Shown here piece by piece: positions 50,016-58,527 of a stretch of DNA of 64,000 bases (within the stretch, counting starts at the first letter, position 1; the number at the start of each line of letters is the position of its first letter). The stretch comes from an uncultured Oscillibacter sp. GTDB taxonomy: Bacteria > Bacillota > Clostridia > Oscillospirales > Oscillospiraceae. A program made the translations under genes and the position numbers. The notes under the pieces were generated by a model, which saw only the letters and a list, made by a program, of their open reading frames with translations, was not told the DNA's origin and searched no databases. Location of the stretch: assembly GCA_900544615.1 (NCBI GenBank), contig UQVS01000005.1, forward strand, positions 1-64,000, read 5' to 3'.

Positions 50016-50975
50016 TCAAGGCTCTGCGGCTGTTTTTTGCAAATATGCGCCTGGCAAAAGCCGCTGCCATTTGCGATCGGCGGATAAAGCGCTGCCCTGC
50101 ACCAGATCATCCCGCTCAAACGCTCTGCGGATGGTGTTCAGCACCCGCTTTTTGTCGCCGCTCCACAGGGGAGAGAGCAGATCTCGCTTGGCGCCGTCGC
50201 CGGTGAGCCGGTGGATGACCACCTCCGGCGGCAGGTTTCGGAGACACAGCTCCAATGCGGCAATGTATTCCGGCAATTCCAACGTCTGCACCCGGCCCGC
50301 CTGCCACTCCGCCGCCAGATCCGTATTTCGCAGAACGTGGAGCAGATGAAGCTTTACGCCGTCCGCTCCGGCCTGCCCAATGTAGCGGCTGGTCTGCGCC
50401 ATCATCTCCGGCGTTTCCCCCGGCAGTCCCAGGATCTGGTGGACGACGGCGCGGATGCCGATGGCCTTCAGCTGCTTTACCGCCGCGTCGAATACCGGCA
50501 GATCATACCCTCGGCGGATGTAAGCGGCGCTTGCCGGATGGATGGTCTGAAGCCCCAGCTCCACCCACACCGGCTTGACCCGATTCAGCTCCGCCAGCAG
50601 TTCTAAAATTTCCGGCCCCAGACAGTCAGGGCGGGTGGCGATGGAGAGAATGGCCACGTCCTCCGGCTCAATAGCCGTCTGAAACAGCCTTCGAAGATGC
50701 GCTGGGGCTCCGTAGGTGTTGGTGAAGGACTGAAAGTAGGCGATGTATTTTGCGCCCTGCCCGGCCTTGGCGGCCACCCGCTGTCTGGCGGCTGCCAGCT
50801 GGGCGGGGATATCCCCCGCTTCTGCGAAAGCCCCGGCGCCGTCGCAGAAAATGCAGCCGCGGACGCCCAGCGTTCCGTCCCGGTTGGGGCAGGAGCAGCC
50901 GGAGGACAGAGCCAGCTTGTACACCTTGCAGCCGTACTGCCTTTTCAGGTGGGTGTTCAGATCGTTCCAGTACAT
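50016..50975 (-). CDS. TIGR01212 family radical SAM protein (YhcC-like)
   Basis: The 319-residue protein has the family cysteine pattern CSCPNRDGTLGVRGCIFC (Cys29, 41, 44 for the [4Fe-4S] cluster, Cys27 extra), then AYFQSFTNTYGAPAHLRRLF and VWVELGLQTIHPASAAYIRRG, typical of TIGR01212. The reaction is uncertain in this group. It starts 1 bp after the stop of the upstream small gene and is cotranscribed with it. Confidence 0.94.
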   Translation of the reverse strand: MYWNDLNTHLKRQYGCKVYKLALSSGCSCPNRDGTLGVRGCIFCDGAGAFAEAGDIPAQLAAARQRVAAKAGQGAKYIAYFQSFTNTYGAPAHLRRLFQTAIEPEDVAILSIATRPDCLGPEILELLAELNRVKPVWVELGLQTIHPASAAYIRRGYDLPVFDAAVKQLKAIGIRAVVHQILGLPGETPEMMAQTSRYIGQAGADGVKLHLLHVLRNTDLAAEWQAGRVQTLELPEYIAALELCLRNLPPEVVIHRLTGDGAKRDLLSPLWSGDKKRVLNTIRRAFERDDLVQGSALSADRKWQRLLPGAYLQKTAAEP

Positions 50976-50976
50976 C

Positions 50977-51273
50977 TCACTCCGCTCTGGGAACGGGATA
51001 GGGGATGAAATAGGGCTGGCTGCCCCGTTCCTCCAGCTTCTGCTCCAGCCAGACCTTTATCTGCTCCACGCCTTCCTCTGTCCAGGGAAAAGTCTGGGAT
51101 TCCACGTCTTTGGCCAGCTCAAAGCTGGTGTTTTCGTAGACCCAGACGGTGAGGACGCCCTTGCCGTCCGTCCAGCCCTCCCGCTGGAAGCGGTAGCGGA
51201 AGGTGCCTATGCTGCCGGGATAGATGGCTGCTTTGGTGAAAAAGGCTACGTTCAAATGATCGAAATGTCCCAT
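50977..51273 (-). CDS. hypothetical protein upstream of the radical SAM gene
   Basis: The 98-residue protein (GHFDHLNVAFFTKAAIYPGS; GTFRYRFQREGWTDGKGVLT; C-terminal KVWLEQKLEERG) looks soluble, with a predicted beta-rich start and an alpha-helical end. GAGGAGACC lies before ATG 51273; an in-frame ATG at 51315 has none. It is tightly coupled to the radical SAM gene, but I know no function. Confidence 0.75.
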   Translation of the reverse strand: MGHFDHLNVAFFTKAAIYPGSIGTFRYRFQREGWTDGKGVLTVWVYENTSFELAKDVESQTFPWTEEGVEQIKVWLEQKLEERGSQPYFIPYPVPRAE

Positions 51274-51413
51274 TGGTCTCCTCGGTTTCCCGCCGTGCGG
51301 CGTGCTGATTTTCACAGGTCAGCATACCACATTCTCACCGTTTTCGCAACGCCGCCTTGCGGCGGGAGAAAAAATGCGGTATGCTGTGGGAAAAAGCGAA
51401 GGAGAGCAGGCGA

Positions 51414-51881
51414 ATGAACATTCTGGTATTGTCTGATTCCCATGGGAATCTTTCCAATATGGAAGAAGCGGTGGAACGGGAGCGGCCCCAGCTGATCCTC
51501 CATCTGGGGGACTGCTGGCGGGATGCGGAGCGCCTTGCAGAGCGGTATCCGAATATCCCCATGGAGCACGTCCCCGGCAACTGCGACTGCCGCCCGGAGG
51601 AACCGGCGGAGAAGCTGCTGTTTTTAGGGGACTGCCGGGTGCTGATCTGCCACGGCCATACCTACGGGGTCAAGACCTCCCTGCTGGCGGCGGGGCTGAA
51701 AGCGGAGCAGGATCAGCTGGACGCATTTCTGTTTGGCCATACCCATAAGCCGCTGATAGACCGCCGGGAAAGGACCCTGTTCCTGAATCCCGGCTCCGTC
51801 GGCAAGGGACTGCGGCCCACATATGCCGTGCTGACCGCAGAGGGCGGGAAACTCGACGGACGGACGGCGTTTCTGGATTGA
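51414..51881 (+). CDS. YfcE/MJ0936 family metallophosphodiesterase
   Basis: The 155-residue protein has calcineurin-type metal motifs in order: LSDSHGN (6-12), HLGDCW, PGNCDC, LICHGHTYG and LFGHTHKP. The family hydrolyses phosphodiesters with two metal ions; the natural substrate is usually unknown. GGAGAGCAGGCGA precedes the start. It converges with the DUF2812 gene. Confidence 0.93.
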   Translation: MNILVLSDSHGNLSNMEEAVERERPQLILHLGDCWRDAERLAERYPNIPMEHVPGNCDCRPEEPAEKLLFLGDCRVLICHGHTYGVKTSLLAAGLKAEQDQLDAFLFGHTHKPLIDRRERTLFLNPGSVGKGLRPTYAVLTAEGGKLDGRTAFLD

Positions 51882-51924
51882 CGGCCCGCTGTGGAAGCGG
51901 CGTCATGATGGGGAAACGTCCCGC

Positions 51925-53391
51925 TCAGGTCAGAGCGCCGAAGCCGAGGATATCCCGCACCAGCGCCATCTGCTCCGCCGTGGGCGCTGCGTTGTCCCAG
52001 CCGTCAAACCGGATTTCCACGAAGCGGTTTTCGTAGCAGAGCAGATAGGAGCCGGTGGGAGCGCCGCTTTCGTCATGACGCTGATAGGCGTCCAGCGCGC
52101 CCCATGGGGCGGCATCCGCTGCTTCCCAGCCGGGGGAAAACACGAAGTCGATCTGCCCGTGGATGGTATATACCTTGTCTTTGAAAAAGGAACTTTTTAG
52201 CGGCTCGTAAAGGCAGTCCAGCTTGATCTGATACACCGTATAATCCAGTTCGGGGCCGTCCTCCGGGGAGACTGTGAATACAAAGGGAACCTCCTGCCGG
52301 TAATCGTACTGCGTCATCAGCGGCGTTCCCTCCACATCCCGGCGGCAGGAGTAGTCCGTATAGGCGGTTTCCCCCACCAGATCTTCCACCGTCAGGGGCA
52401 GGGGATCGTGGTAGACGGTGTAGGTATGCTCCGTGTCACCGGCAGGGTAGGCGGGGGAGGTGCGGGTTTCCGTGTTGGCGTGGCCCTGCATGGCGGGGGT
52501 CCCGCCGACGATCCATTTGACGCCTGCAAACAGCACAAGAAAACAGGCGCCGCAGCCGATGACGCAGGAGAGAACCCGGTTGGTCACGGGGGAAACGCCC
52601 CGGCGCTTCATGAGATACTGACTGCCCCGGATGGCGATGGTCAGAACAGCGCCGTAGACCAGAGCAACGAGAAGAATGGGAAGGGGGATATCTGTATATC
52701 CGCAAATGCCCAGCGCGGAGAAAATCGGAAAGAGAATGTACAGGAAAACGGCTGCCAGCAGCACCATCTGCCGCCAGCGCTGGCTTTTGGGCGGGAGAAG
52801 CGTTCCCTCTTCCCTCGCAGTTGTCCGGGCTTTCCGCAGCCAGCGGAAGTAGGAGATCAGATCCGCTGCGATGTGAATCCCAAGGATGCCCCAGAGCAAA
52901 ATGCTGGGAAGTGTAAACGGGTTGATCAGCAGATCAATCGGGTCGCTGGCAGCGCGCCGGACGGCAAGCCAAATTTGCAGCAGGCAGCAGCCCAGCAGGA
53001 CTGCATAGGAAGGAACCAGCGTTTTTTTCATGGCGGCGTGGACATTTTCCACCTGCACCACCGGGTCTGTCTCAATGGGGACGGCATGAGGATCGGGATT
53101 GCGGAAGATCTGCATGACGCCCCTGCTGGCGGCCAGTTCCCACCCGGCGGTGCGGCACATCTCCCAGAAGTCCTGCTGCTCCTGCAAGGGGGCGGTGTCC
53201 AGATCGGAAGCCTTCTCAAAATACACCACCGCGTACCGCATTTCCGTGGGCGGACAGCGGCGGTATGTCCAGAACTGGCTGCCGATGTTCTCCAGCTGCC
53301 AGCCCTGCCGGGCCATGTCCTCCAGATGGCGGGCCATACCGCTGAAATCATAGTAGGAATAGAGATTGAATCCCCGTTTTTTCTGTTTCAT
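51925..53391 (-). CDS. DUF2812 domain membrane protein
   Basis: The 488-residue protein begins with a DUF2812 region (about 10-115: LYSYYDFSGMARHLEDMARQ, GWELAASRGVMQIF), then four to five membrane helices (about 125-320) and a soluble C-terminal domain of about 160 residues. DUF2812 proteins are regularly paired with PadR regulators, as here: its ATG overlaps the padR stop (ATGA). Function unknown, possibly envelope-stress related. GAGGAGAGATCGAACA precedes ATG 53391. Confidence 0.88.
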   Translation of the reverse strand: MKQKKRGFNLYSYYDFSGMARHLEDMARQGWQLENIGSQFWTYRRCPPTEMRYAVVYFEKASDLDTAPLQEQQDFWEMCRTAGWELAASRGVMQIFRNPDPHAVPIETDPVVQVENVHAAMKKTLVPSYAVLLGCCLLQIWLAVRRAASDPIDLLINPFTLPSILLWGILGIHIAADLISYFRWLRKARTTAREEGTLLPPKSQRWRQMVLLAAVFLYILFPIFSALGICGYTDIPLPILLVALVYGAVLTIAIRGSQYLMKRRGVSPVTNRVLSCVIGCGACFLVLFAGVKWIVGGTPAMQGHANTETRTSPAYPAGDTEHTYTVYHDPLPLTVEDLVGETAYTDYSCRRDVEGTPLMTQYDYRQEVPFVFTVSPEDGPELDYTVYQIKLDCLYEPLKSSFFKDKVYTIHGQIDFVFSPGWEAADAAPWGALDAYQRHDESGAPTGSYLLCYENRFVEIRFDGWDNAAPTAEQMALVRDILGFGALT

Positions 53392-53717
53392 TGTTCGATC
53401 TCTCCTCTCCGCCCCATGTAATTCCGATAATCCTCCGCCAGCTTTTGCAGCCGCCGGTATTCCTCCGCCAGTGCCTGCTCCCCAGCAGGGGTGATGAGAT
53501 AGCTGCGCCTGCGGCCCTCGGTTTTCGTTTCCATGATCCAGCCGGCGGCCTGAAAGCTGTCCAGCAGGTTGTAGAGCGTGCCGGGGCCTACCGTCACCCG
53601 GCCTTGGGTGAGATTGGCGATGCGGGCCATCACGTCGATGCCGCAGCACTCCTCCCGAAGCGCCAGCAGCACATAGAACATCTGCTCTGTCAGCGTCTGA
53701 AACTTTTCGCGCGCCAC
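53388..53717 (-). CDS. PadR family transcriptional regulator
   Basis: The 109-residue protein has the PadR winged helix (QMFYVLLALREECCGIDVMA, GRVTVGPGTLYNLLDSFQAA, YLITPAGEQALAEEYRRL). Short PadRs of this type repress the operon they begin. Two inverted AT-rich sites flank its own -10 box. It is the first gene of the PadR-DUF2812 pair. Confidence 0.95.
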   Translation of the reverse strand: MAREKFQTLTEQMFYVLLALREECCGIDVMARIANLTQGRVTVGPGTLYNLLDSFQAAGWIMETKTEGRRRSYLITPAGEQALAEEYRRLQKLAEDYRNYMGRRGEIEQ

Positions 53718-53732
53718 AGCTTTACCTCCATT

Positions 53733-53748
53733 TATCGATATTCGATAT
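53733..53748. promoter_or_regulatory. PadR operator site 1 (TATCGATATTCGATAT)
   Basis: Lies just downstream of the padR -10 box; the reverse complement of this 16-mer is found at site 2. Confidence 0.6.
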
Positions 53749-53758
53749 TTCCAAATTC

Positions 53759-53787
53759 AATGTACTATCGAATATCGATATTGTCAA
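53759..53787 (-). promoter_or_regulatory. padR promoter
   Basis: Perfect TTGACA and TACATT, 17-bp spacer, with operator site 2 filling the spacer. Confidence 0.75.
53766..53781. promoter_or_regulatory. PadR operator site 2 (TATCGAATATCGATAT)
   Basis: Exact reverse complement of site 1, 33 bp away (about three helical turns), inside the promoter spacer. Confidence 0.6.
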
Positions 53788-53957
53788 GTACACCGCCGCA
53801 CTTTCGGTCAGATAGCCAATCGGAGGCACGGCAGTTTGGCGTATCTGCTGAAAAACAGGCGGCCGGACGGCATACAAAAGCACAAAGCCAAACACAGGCT
53901 GCTTGCTCTGTCAACCCATATGCCGGGACATATCGCAGGGAAGCGGCCTGCGGATCC

Positions 53958-54012
53958 GAAAAAACAGAGACCCCCGGCAGACATCGTGAAAGCACGATGA
54001 TCTGCCGGGGGT
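53958..54012 (-). terminator. terminator of the alpha/beta hydrolase gene
   Basis: ACCCCCGGCAGATCATCGTG pairs with its complement (one mismatch) around CTTT and is followed on the minus strand by CTCTGTTTTTTC. Confidence 0.88.
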
Positions 54013-54060
54013 AAAAACAGCGGGTTCTTCGGGAAATGGAAAGAACGGACGCAAGCCGCT

Positions 54061-54999
54061 TCAGCGCACTGCGGCCAGCTTGCTTTCCAGCCAGCGGTCG
54101 ATGTCCTCATAGACCTGTTCATGGCAGGCCTCTTTCAAGACCTCATGGCGCAGCTCCGGGTAGAGCTTCACCGTTACATCCCGCATCCCGGCCTTTCGGA
54201 ACGCAGCGGCGGCCCGCTCCACGCCCTTGGAGCAGTCGCCCACCATATCCATGGCCCCGGAGATGAAGAGAATGGGGGTGTGATGGTTCATTTTGCGGAT
54301 GTTGTCCTCCTTGCAGACAAAGCGGATGCCGGAGAGCATCTCCCGGAACAGCCCTGCCGAGGCGTTGCCCTGACAGAGAGGGTCTTTCAGGTAGGTATCC
54401 ACGTTGTCCGGGTTCAGGGACAGCCAGTCCATGGAGGTGCGGTTGGGGGCGAACCGGCGGTTATAGATCCCAAAGGAGGCCTGGGTTGCCACGGCGCTGG
54501 GCCGAGACTCCCCGTTCCGCAGGCACTCGGCACGAATCACCGCCAGACTGGCGGCGGTGGCGGCGGCATTCATATAGCCGGTTCCCATGATAACAGCGCC
54601 GTCCACGGTGCCGGGATAGCGGATCAGATAGGTGCGGGTCAGGAAGGAACCCATGGAGTGGCCCAGCAGAAAATAGGGAAGATTGGGAAATTTTTCGTGG
54701 GTCAGCTTCCGCAGCTGTTCCATGTCCTCCGCCACCCAGTTCCAGCTGCCTTTGGGACCGAAGTACAGCCGGGGCGCACCCTCCGCCACGGACAGGCCGT
54801 GTCCCAGATGGTCGTTGCCCACCACGGCGAAGCCCCGCTCCGTCAGGTGACGGGCATAGTCCTCATACCGCAGCACATACTCCGATACGCCGTGGGCAAT
54901 CTGCAAAACAGCCCGCGGAGTCCCCTCCGGCAGCCATTCCACAGCGTGAATGGCGGTTTTCCCATCGGCGGATGGAAAGGTAAATTCACGTTTTACCAT
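54061..54999 (-). CDS. alpha/beta hydrolase (serine aminopeptidase/monoacylglycerol-lipase-like)
   Basis: The 312-residue enzyme has GHSMGS with nucleophile Ser115, an oxyanion segment QIAHGVSEYVLRYEDYARHL, NDHLGHGLS, a likely acid in GAMDMVGD and a catalytic His in ELRHEVLKEA. This matches the lysophospholipase/monoacylglycerol-lipase group (PldB-like). AGGAGGAAATTTCC precedes ATG 54999. Divergent from glpK across 84 bp; a link to glycerol released from glycerides is possible but only suggested by adjacency. Confidence 0.92.
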   Translation of the reverse strand: MVKREFTFPSADGKTAIHAVEWLPEGTPRAVLQIAHGVSEYVLRYEDYARHLTERGFAVVGNDHLGHGLSVAEGAPRLYFGPKGSWNWVAEDMEQLRKLTHEKFPNLPYFLLGHSMGSFLTRTYLIRYPGTVDGAVIMGTGYMNAAATAASLAVIRAECLRNGESRPSAVATQASFGIYNRRFAPNRTSMDWLSLNPDNVDTYLKDPLCQGNASAGLFREMLSGIRFVCKEDNIRKMNHHTPILFISGAMDMVGDCSKGVERAAAAFRKAGMRDVTVKLYPELRHEVLKEACHEQVYEDIDRWLESKLAAVR

Positions 55000-55083
55000 G
55001 GAAATTTCCTCCTGTGTATGATAGAATCCTGTTGATACATAGTGTACCACGCAATTTGGAAAATTACCAGAGGAGGAATCTCC

Positions 55084-56595
55084 ATGGAAACCTATCTTGC
55101 GGCGCTGGATCAGGGGACGACCACATCCCGCGCCATTCTGTTCAACAGCCGGGGAGAGATCGTGGCCAAGGCGCAGTATCCCTTCCGGCAGATCTTCCCC
55201 CAGCCCGGCTGGGTGGAGCACGATCCCATGGAAATCTGGGCCACCACGTCCCGCGCACTGTCTGAGGCGGTGGACGCCGCACACATCGACCCCAAGGCCA
55301 TTGCGGGTATCGGCATCACCAACCAGCGGGAGACAACAATCCTGTGGGACCGCCGCACCGGCCAGCCGGTGTACAACGCCATTGTGTGGCAATGCCGCCG
55401 GACGGCGGAGATCTGCGACCGGCTGAAAGCGGAGGGACTGGCCGGGACCGTAACGGAAAAGACCGGCCTGCTGATTGACGCCTATTTTTCCGGCACGAAG
55501 CTGAAGTGGATCATGGACCACGTCCCCGGCGTCCGGCAGCGGGCGGAGCGGGGCGAGCTGTGCGCCGGAACGGTGGACAGCTGGCTGATCTGGAACCTCA
55601 CCGGGGGCAAGGCCCATGTGACGGACTATTCCAACGCCAGCCGCACCATGCTCTTCAACATCCACACTCTGCAATGGGACGCGGAGCTGTGCGAAGCACT
55701 GGGGATCCCCACGGCGCTGCTGCCGGAGCCGCGATCCAACAGCGAGGTATACGGGCGTCTGGCGCCCGATCTGCCGGGGCTGGAGGATCTGGCGGGAATC
55801 CCGGTCTGCGGCAGCGCGGGAGATCAGCAGGCCGCCCTGTTCGGACAGGCCTGCTTTACCCCCGGTCAGGCAAAGAATACCTACGGCACCGGCTGCTTCA
55901 CCCTGATGAATGTGGGAGACACCCCGGTGCGTTCCCGCAGCGGCCTTGTGACCAGCGTGGGCTGGCAGGTGGGCGGAAAGACGGTCTACGCGCTGGAGGG
56001 CAGCGTGTTCAATGCCGGCAGTACCATCCAGTGGCTCCGGGACGAGCTGGGCCTGATCCGGAGCGCACCGGAGTGCGACCGGCTGGCAGAAAGCGTACCG
56101 GACAGCGGCGGCGTGGTGGTGGTACCGGCCTTTACCGGGCTGGGTGCGCCTTATTGGGATATGTACGCGCGGGGTACCATCGTCGGCCTGACCCGCGGCA
56201 CTACGAAGGCGCACATCGCGCGGGCTGTGCTGGAGTGCATCGCCTTCCAGACTGCCGATCTGGTGCGGGTGATGAACGAGGACGCCCCCTGTCCCCTGAC
56301 GGGACTGCGGGTGGACGGCGGGGCTTCCGTCAGCGATATTTTGATGCAGATCCAGGCAGACCTGCTGCGGCTGCCGGTAGACCGGCCTGCACAGGTAGAG
56401 ACCACGGCCTTCGGCGCGGCGGCGCTGGCGGGACTGGCGGCGGGAGTCTGGCAGAGCTTTGATCAGCTGGCGGCGCTGCGCCGCAGCCAGTGCGTGTTCC
56501 GGCCCCAGCGGGCGGAAGCGGCCTGCGCGGCGGATATGGAGCGCTGGCATCGGGCGGTGGAACGCTCCCGGAGCTGGATTGAAAACAATGTGTGA
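55084..56595 (+). CDS. glpK: glycerol kinase
   Basis: The 503-residue FGGY kinase begins LAALDQGTTTSRAILFNSRG, contains GITNQRETTILWDRRTGQPV, and FGTGLTR-type and PAFTGLGAPYWDMYARGTIV segments near the end, all typical of GlpK. It phosphorylates glycerol to glycerol 3-phosphate. AGGAGGAATCTCC precedes ATG 55084. No glpF or glpD is adjacent; the neighbouring lipase-like gene could supply glycerol. Confidence 0.97.
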   Translation: METYLAALDQGTTTSRAILFNSRGEIVAKAQYPFRQIFPQPGWVEHDPMEIWATTSRALSEAVDAAHIDPKAIAGIGITNQRETTILWDRRTGQPVYNAIVWQCRRTAEICDRLKAEGLAGTVTEKTGLLIDAYFSGTKLKWIMDHVPGVRQRAERGELCAGTVDSWLIWNLTGGKAHVTDYSNASRTMLFNIHTLQWDAELCEALGIPTALLPEPRSNSEVYGRLAPDLPGLEDLAGIPVCGSAGDQQAALFGQACFTPGQAKNTYGTGCFTLMNVGDTPVRSRSGLVTSVGWQVGGKTVYALEGSVFNAGSTIQWLRDELGLIRSAPECDRLAESVPDSGGVVVVPAFTGLGAPYWDMYARGTIVGLTRGTTKAHIARAVLECIAFQTADLVRVMNEDAPCPLTGLRVDGGASVSDILMQIQADLLRLPVDRPAQVETTAFGAAALAGLAAGVWQSFDQLAALRRSQCVFRPQRAEAACAADMERWHRAVERSRSWIENNV

Positions 56596-56601
56596 ACGCT
56601 G

Positions 56602-56630
56602 TTGCGTTTTTGAAAAAAGGGAAGTATACT
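56602..56630 (+). promoter_or_regulatory. promoter of the zinc-ribbon coiled-coil gene
   Basis: TTGCGT and TATACT, 17-bp spacer. Confidence 0.7.
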
Positions 56631-56680
56631 GAAACTGCGGATCATTCGGCTGGAAAACAGCCGCGAAAGGAGCGTTGAAT

Positions 56681-57094
56681 ATGGCATTTTTTGAGGAACT
56701 GAGCCGGAAGGCGAAGGATATGGCTGCTGTGGCGGCTGACAAGGCCAAGGACGTGGCGGCGGTGGCCGCGGATAAGGCGCGGGAAACCACGGAAAAGACG
56801 AAGATCTCCGTGGCGATTGCCGGGGAACAGCGGGAGATCGAAAAGAACTACCGCATGATCGGCGAGTGGTTCATCAACGAATATGACGGAGAGCTGCCGG
56901 AGGCTGTTCAGGAGCTGGCAGACGCCGTGGCGGCTTCCAAGGCCCGCATCGCGGAGCTGGAGGAGCAGAAGAACGCCGTCAAAACCGAGCCTGTTGTGGA
57001 AGCGGAAGCCGAGCCTGCCGTAAAGGCCTGCCCGGTGTGCGGCGCGGAATCCGACAGCAAGTTCTGCCCCAAGTGCGGCGCACCTATGGAATAA
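56681..57094 (+). CDS. zinc-ribbon protein with coiled-coil repeats
   Basis: The 137-residue protein has an N-terminal helical region with a repeated unit (AADKAKDVAAVAADKA, near 16-35), further coiled-coil to about 105, and a C-terminal zinc ribbon (ACPVCGAE with FCPKCGAP). Such short proteins are common in Clostridia and uncharacterised; it may scaffold on membranes or nucleic acid. GGAGCG precedes ATG 56681. Single gene with its own promoter and terminator. Confidence 0.85.
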   Translation: MAFFEELSRKAKDMAAVAADKAKDVAAVAADKARETTEKTKISVAIAGEQREIEKNYRMIGEWFINEYDGELPEAVQELADAVAASKARIAELEEQKNAVKTEPVVEAEAEPAVKACPVCGAESDSKFCPKCGAPME

Positions 57095-57107
57095 ATTCAG
57101 GAGCAGC

Positions 57108-57140
57108 GATCCCACCGGTTGACCGGTGGGATCCTTTTTA
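57108..57140 (+). terminator. terminator of the zinc-ribbon gene
   Basis: GATCCCACCGGT pairs with ACCGGTGGGATC around TG, then CTTTTTAT. Confidence 0.9.
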
Positions 57141-57181
57141 TGGGATTTTCGGATTCTGTCCGGAAAAACCGTGGTTTGCCC

Positions 57182-57210
57182 TTGCGAAGCGGAAACGGCT
57201 ATTGTATAAT
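57182..57210 (+). promoter_or_regulatory. murI promoter
   Basis: TTGCGA and a perfect TATAAT, 17-bp spacer. Confidence 0.75.
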
Positions 57211-57250
57211 GTACTTTCTGAATGGGAAACTGTTAAAAGGGGGGAGCGGC

Positions 57251-58066
57251 ATGGACAACCGGCCCATCGGGGTATTCGATTCCGGCCTGGGAGGGCTGAC
57301 GGCGGTGAAGGCGCTGCGGCAGATCCTGCCGGAAGAAAAGCTGATCTATTTCGGCGATACGGCCCGCGTCCCGTATGGCGGACGCTCCAAGGAGACCCTG
57401 CTGAAATATGCCCGGCAGGACGTTCGGTTCCTGCGTTCCTTTGATCTGAAAGCCATTGTCATTGCCTGCGGCACGGTGTCCACCACCTCGCTGGATACCT
57501 TGCAGGCGGAAAACGACCTGCCGATCGTCGGCGTGGTGGAGCCTACCTGCCGGCGGGCGCTGCTGGTGACGAAGAATAAAAAGGTGGGGATCATCGCCAC
57601 GCTGGCCTCTATCCGCTCCGGCGCATACGAAGCCATGCTGCGCCGGTTGGACCCGGCGGTGGAGATTATCGGAAAGCCCTGCCCGCTGTTTGTCCCGCTG
57701 GTGGAAAACGGCCGGATCAGCCGGGGCGATGTGGTGATCGAGACGGTGGCCCGGGAATATCTGGAGCCGCTGAAGGCCACCGGGGTGGACACCCTGATCC
57801 TCGGCTGCACCCATTACCCGCTGCTGACGGAGATCATCGGCGGCATCATGGGGCCGGAGGTGACGCTGGTCTCCGCCGGTGAGGAATCCGCCTTTGAGCT
57901 GAAGCGGCTGCTGAAGGCCGGCAGCCTGCGGGCTGATGAAAATCAGGCCGGCGGCGTGGATTTCTACGTCAGCGACCGGCCGGAGGATTTTGAGAAGATC
58001 GCGTCTGTGTTCCTTGGCACGGAGCTGAGCCACGGCGCGGAGAGGATCAACATTGAACAGTATTGA
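57251..58066 (+). CDS. murI: glutamate racemase
   Basis: The 271-residue enzyme begins IGVFDSGLGGLTAVKAL and has the two catalytic cysteines: Cys73 in IACGTVST and Cys186 in LGCTHYP. It makes D-glutamate for peptidoglycan. The first motif has Gly where the classical form has Asn (ACNTAS). GGGGGGAGCGGC lies before ATG 57251. It overlaps the DUF1934 gene. Confidence 0.95.
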   Translation: MDNRPIGVFDSGLGGLTAVKALRQILPEEKLIYFGDTARVPYGGRSKETLLKYARQDVRFLRSFDLKAIVIACGTVSTTSLDTLQAENDLPIVGVVEPTCRRALLVTKNKKVGIIATLASIRSGAYEAMLRRLDPAVEIIGKPCPLFVPLVENGRISRGDVVIETVAREYLEPLKATGVDTLILGCTHYPLLTEIIGGIMGPEVTLVSAGEESAFELKRLLKAGSLRADENQAGGVDFYVSDRPEDFEKIASVFLGTELSHGAERINIEQY

Positions 58067-58493
58067 ATCGGAGAAGCTCCCGGTGATGATCTCCGTCCGC
58101 GGGGAGCAGTATTATGACGGTGTGGACCCGGATTCCACGGAGCTGATGACGGAGGGAACGCTGGAACAGACGGCGGACGGCCTTCGCATCAGCTATCAGG
58201 AGACGGAGCTTACCGGCATGGAGGGGACCTGCACCACCTTCGAGATCGGCCCCAGCCGGGTGATCCTGCGGCGCAGCGGCAGCGTGAACTCCCAGATGGT
58301 TTTTGAGGAGGGCAAGCAGCACACCTCTTTGTATGAAACGCCTTTCGGCGACCTGTCGGTGGATATCCAGACCGGCCGCCTGCGGCACAATCTGACGGAG
58401 CGGGGCGGCATTATGGAGATCAAATATTCCATTGCGGTGGAACACGTTGTGACCGGCAGAAACTGCTTCAAGATCCGGGTGCGGAGAAAATAA
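58053..58493 (+). CDS. DUF1934 (YwiB-like) beta-barrel protein
   Basis: The 146-residue protein has the DUF1934 pattern (PVMISVRGEQYYDGVD, LRISYQETELTGMEGTCTTF, SVNSQMVFEEGKQHTSLYET, PFGDLSVDIQT), a lipocalin-like small barrel of unknown ligand. A TTG start at 58053 with AGAGGATCAACA upstream overlaps murI by 14 bp; ATG 58086 inside PVMISV would drop part of the domain. It sits directly before argS, as in many Firmicutes (ywiB-argS). Confidence 0.88.
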   Translation: MNSIESEKLPVMISVRGEQYYDGVDPDSTELMTEGTLEQTADGLRISYQETELTGMEGTCTTFEIGPSRVILRRSGSVNSQMVFEEGKQHTSLYETPFGDLSVDIQTGRLRHNLTERGGIMEIKYSIAVEHVVTGRNCFKIRVRRK

Positions 58494-58527
58494 AGACTAT
58501 TTTTAACCGAAGAAAGGGTTTAACGAT

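Noticed and set aside
53765..53995. 76-residue minus-strand frame between padR and the hydrolase gene
   Set aside because: It runs across the PadR operators and a terminator arm, with no ribosome site; regarded as non-coding.
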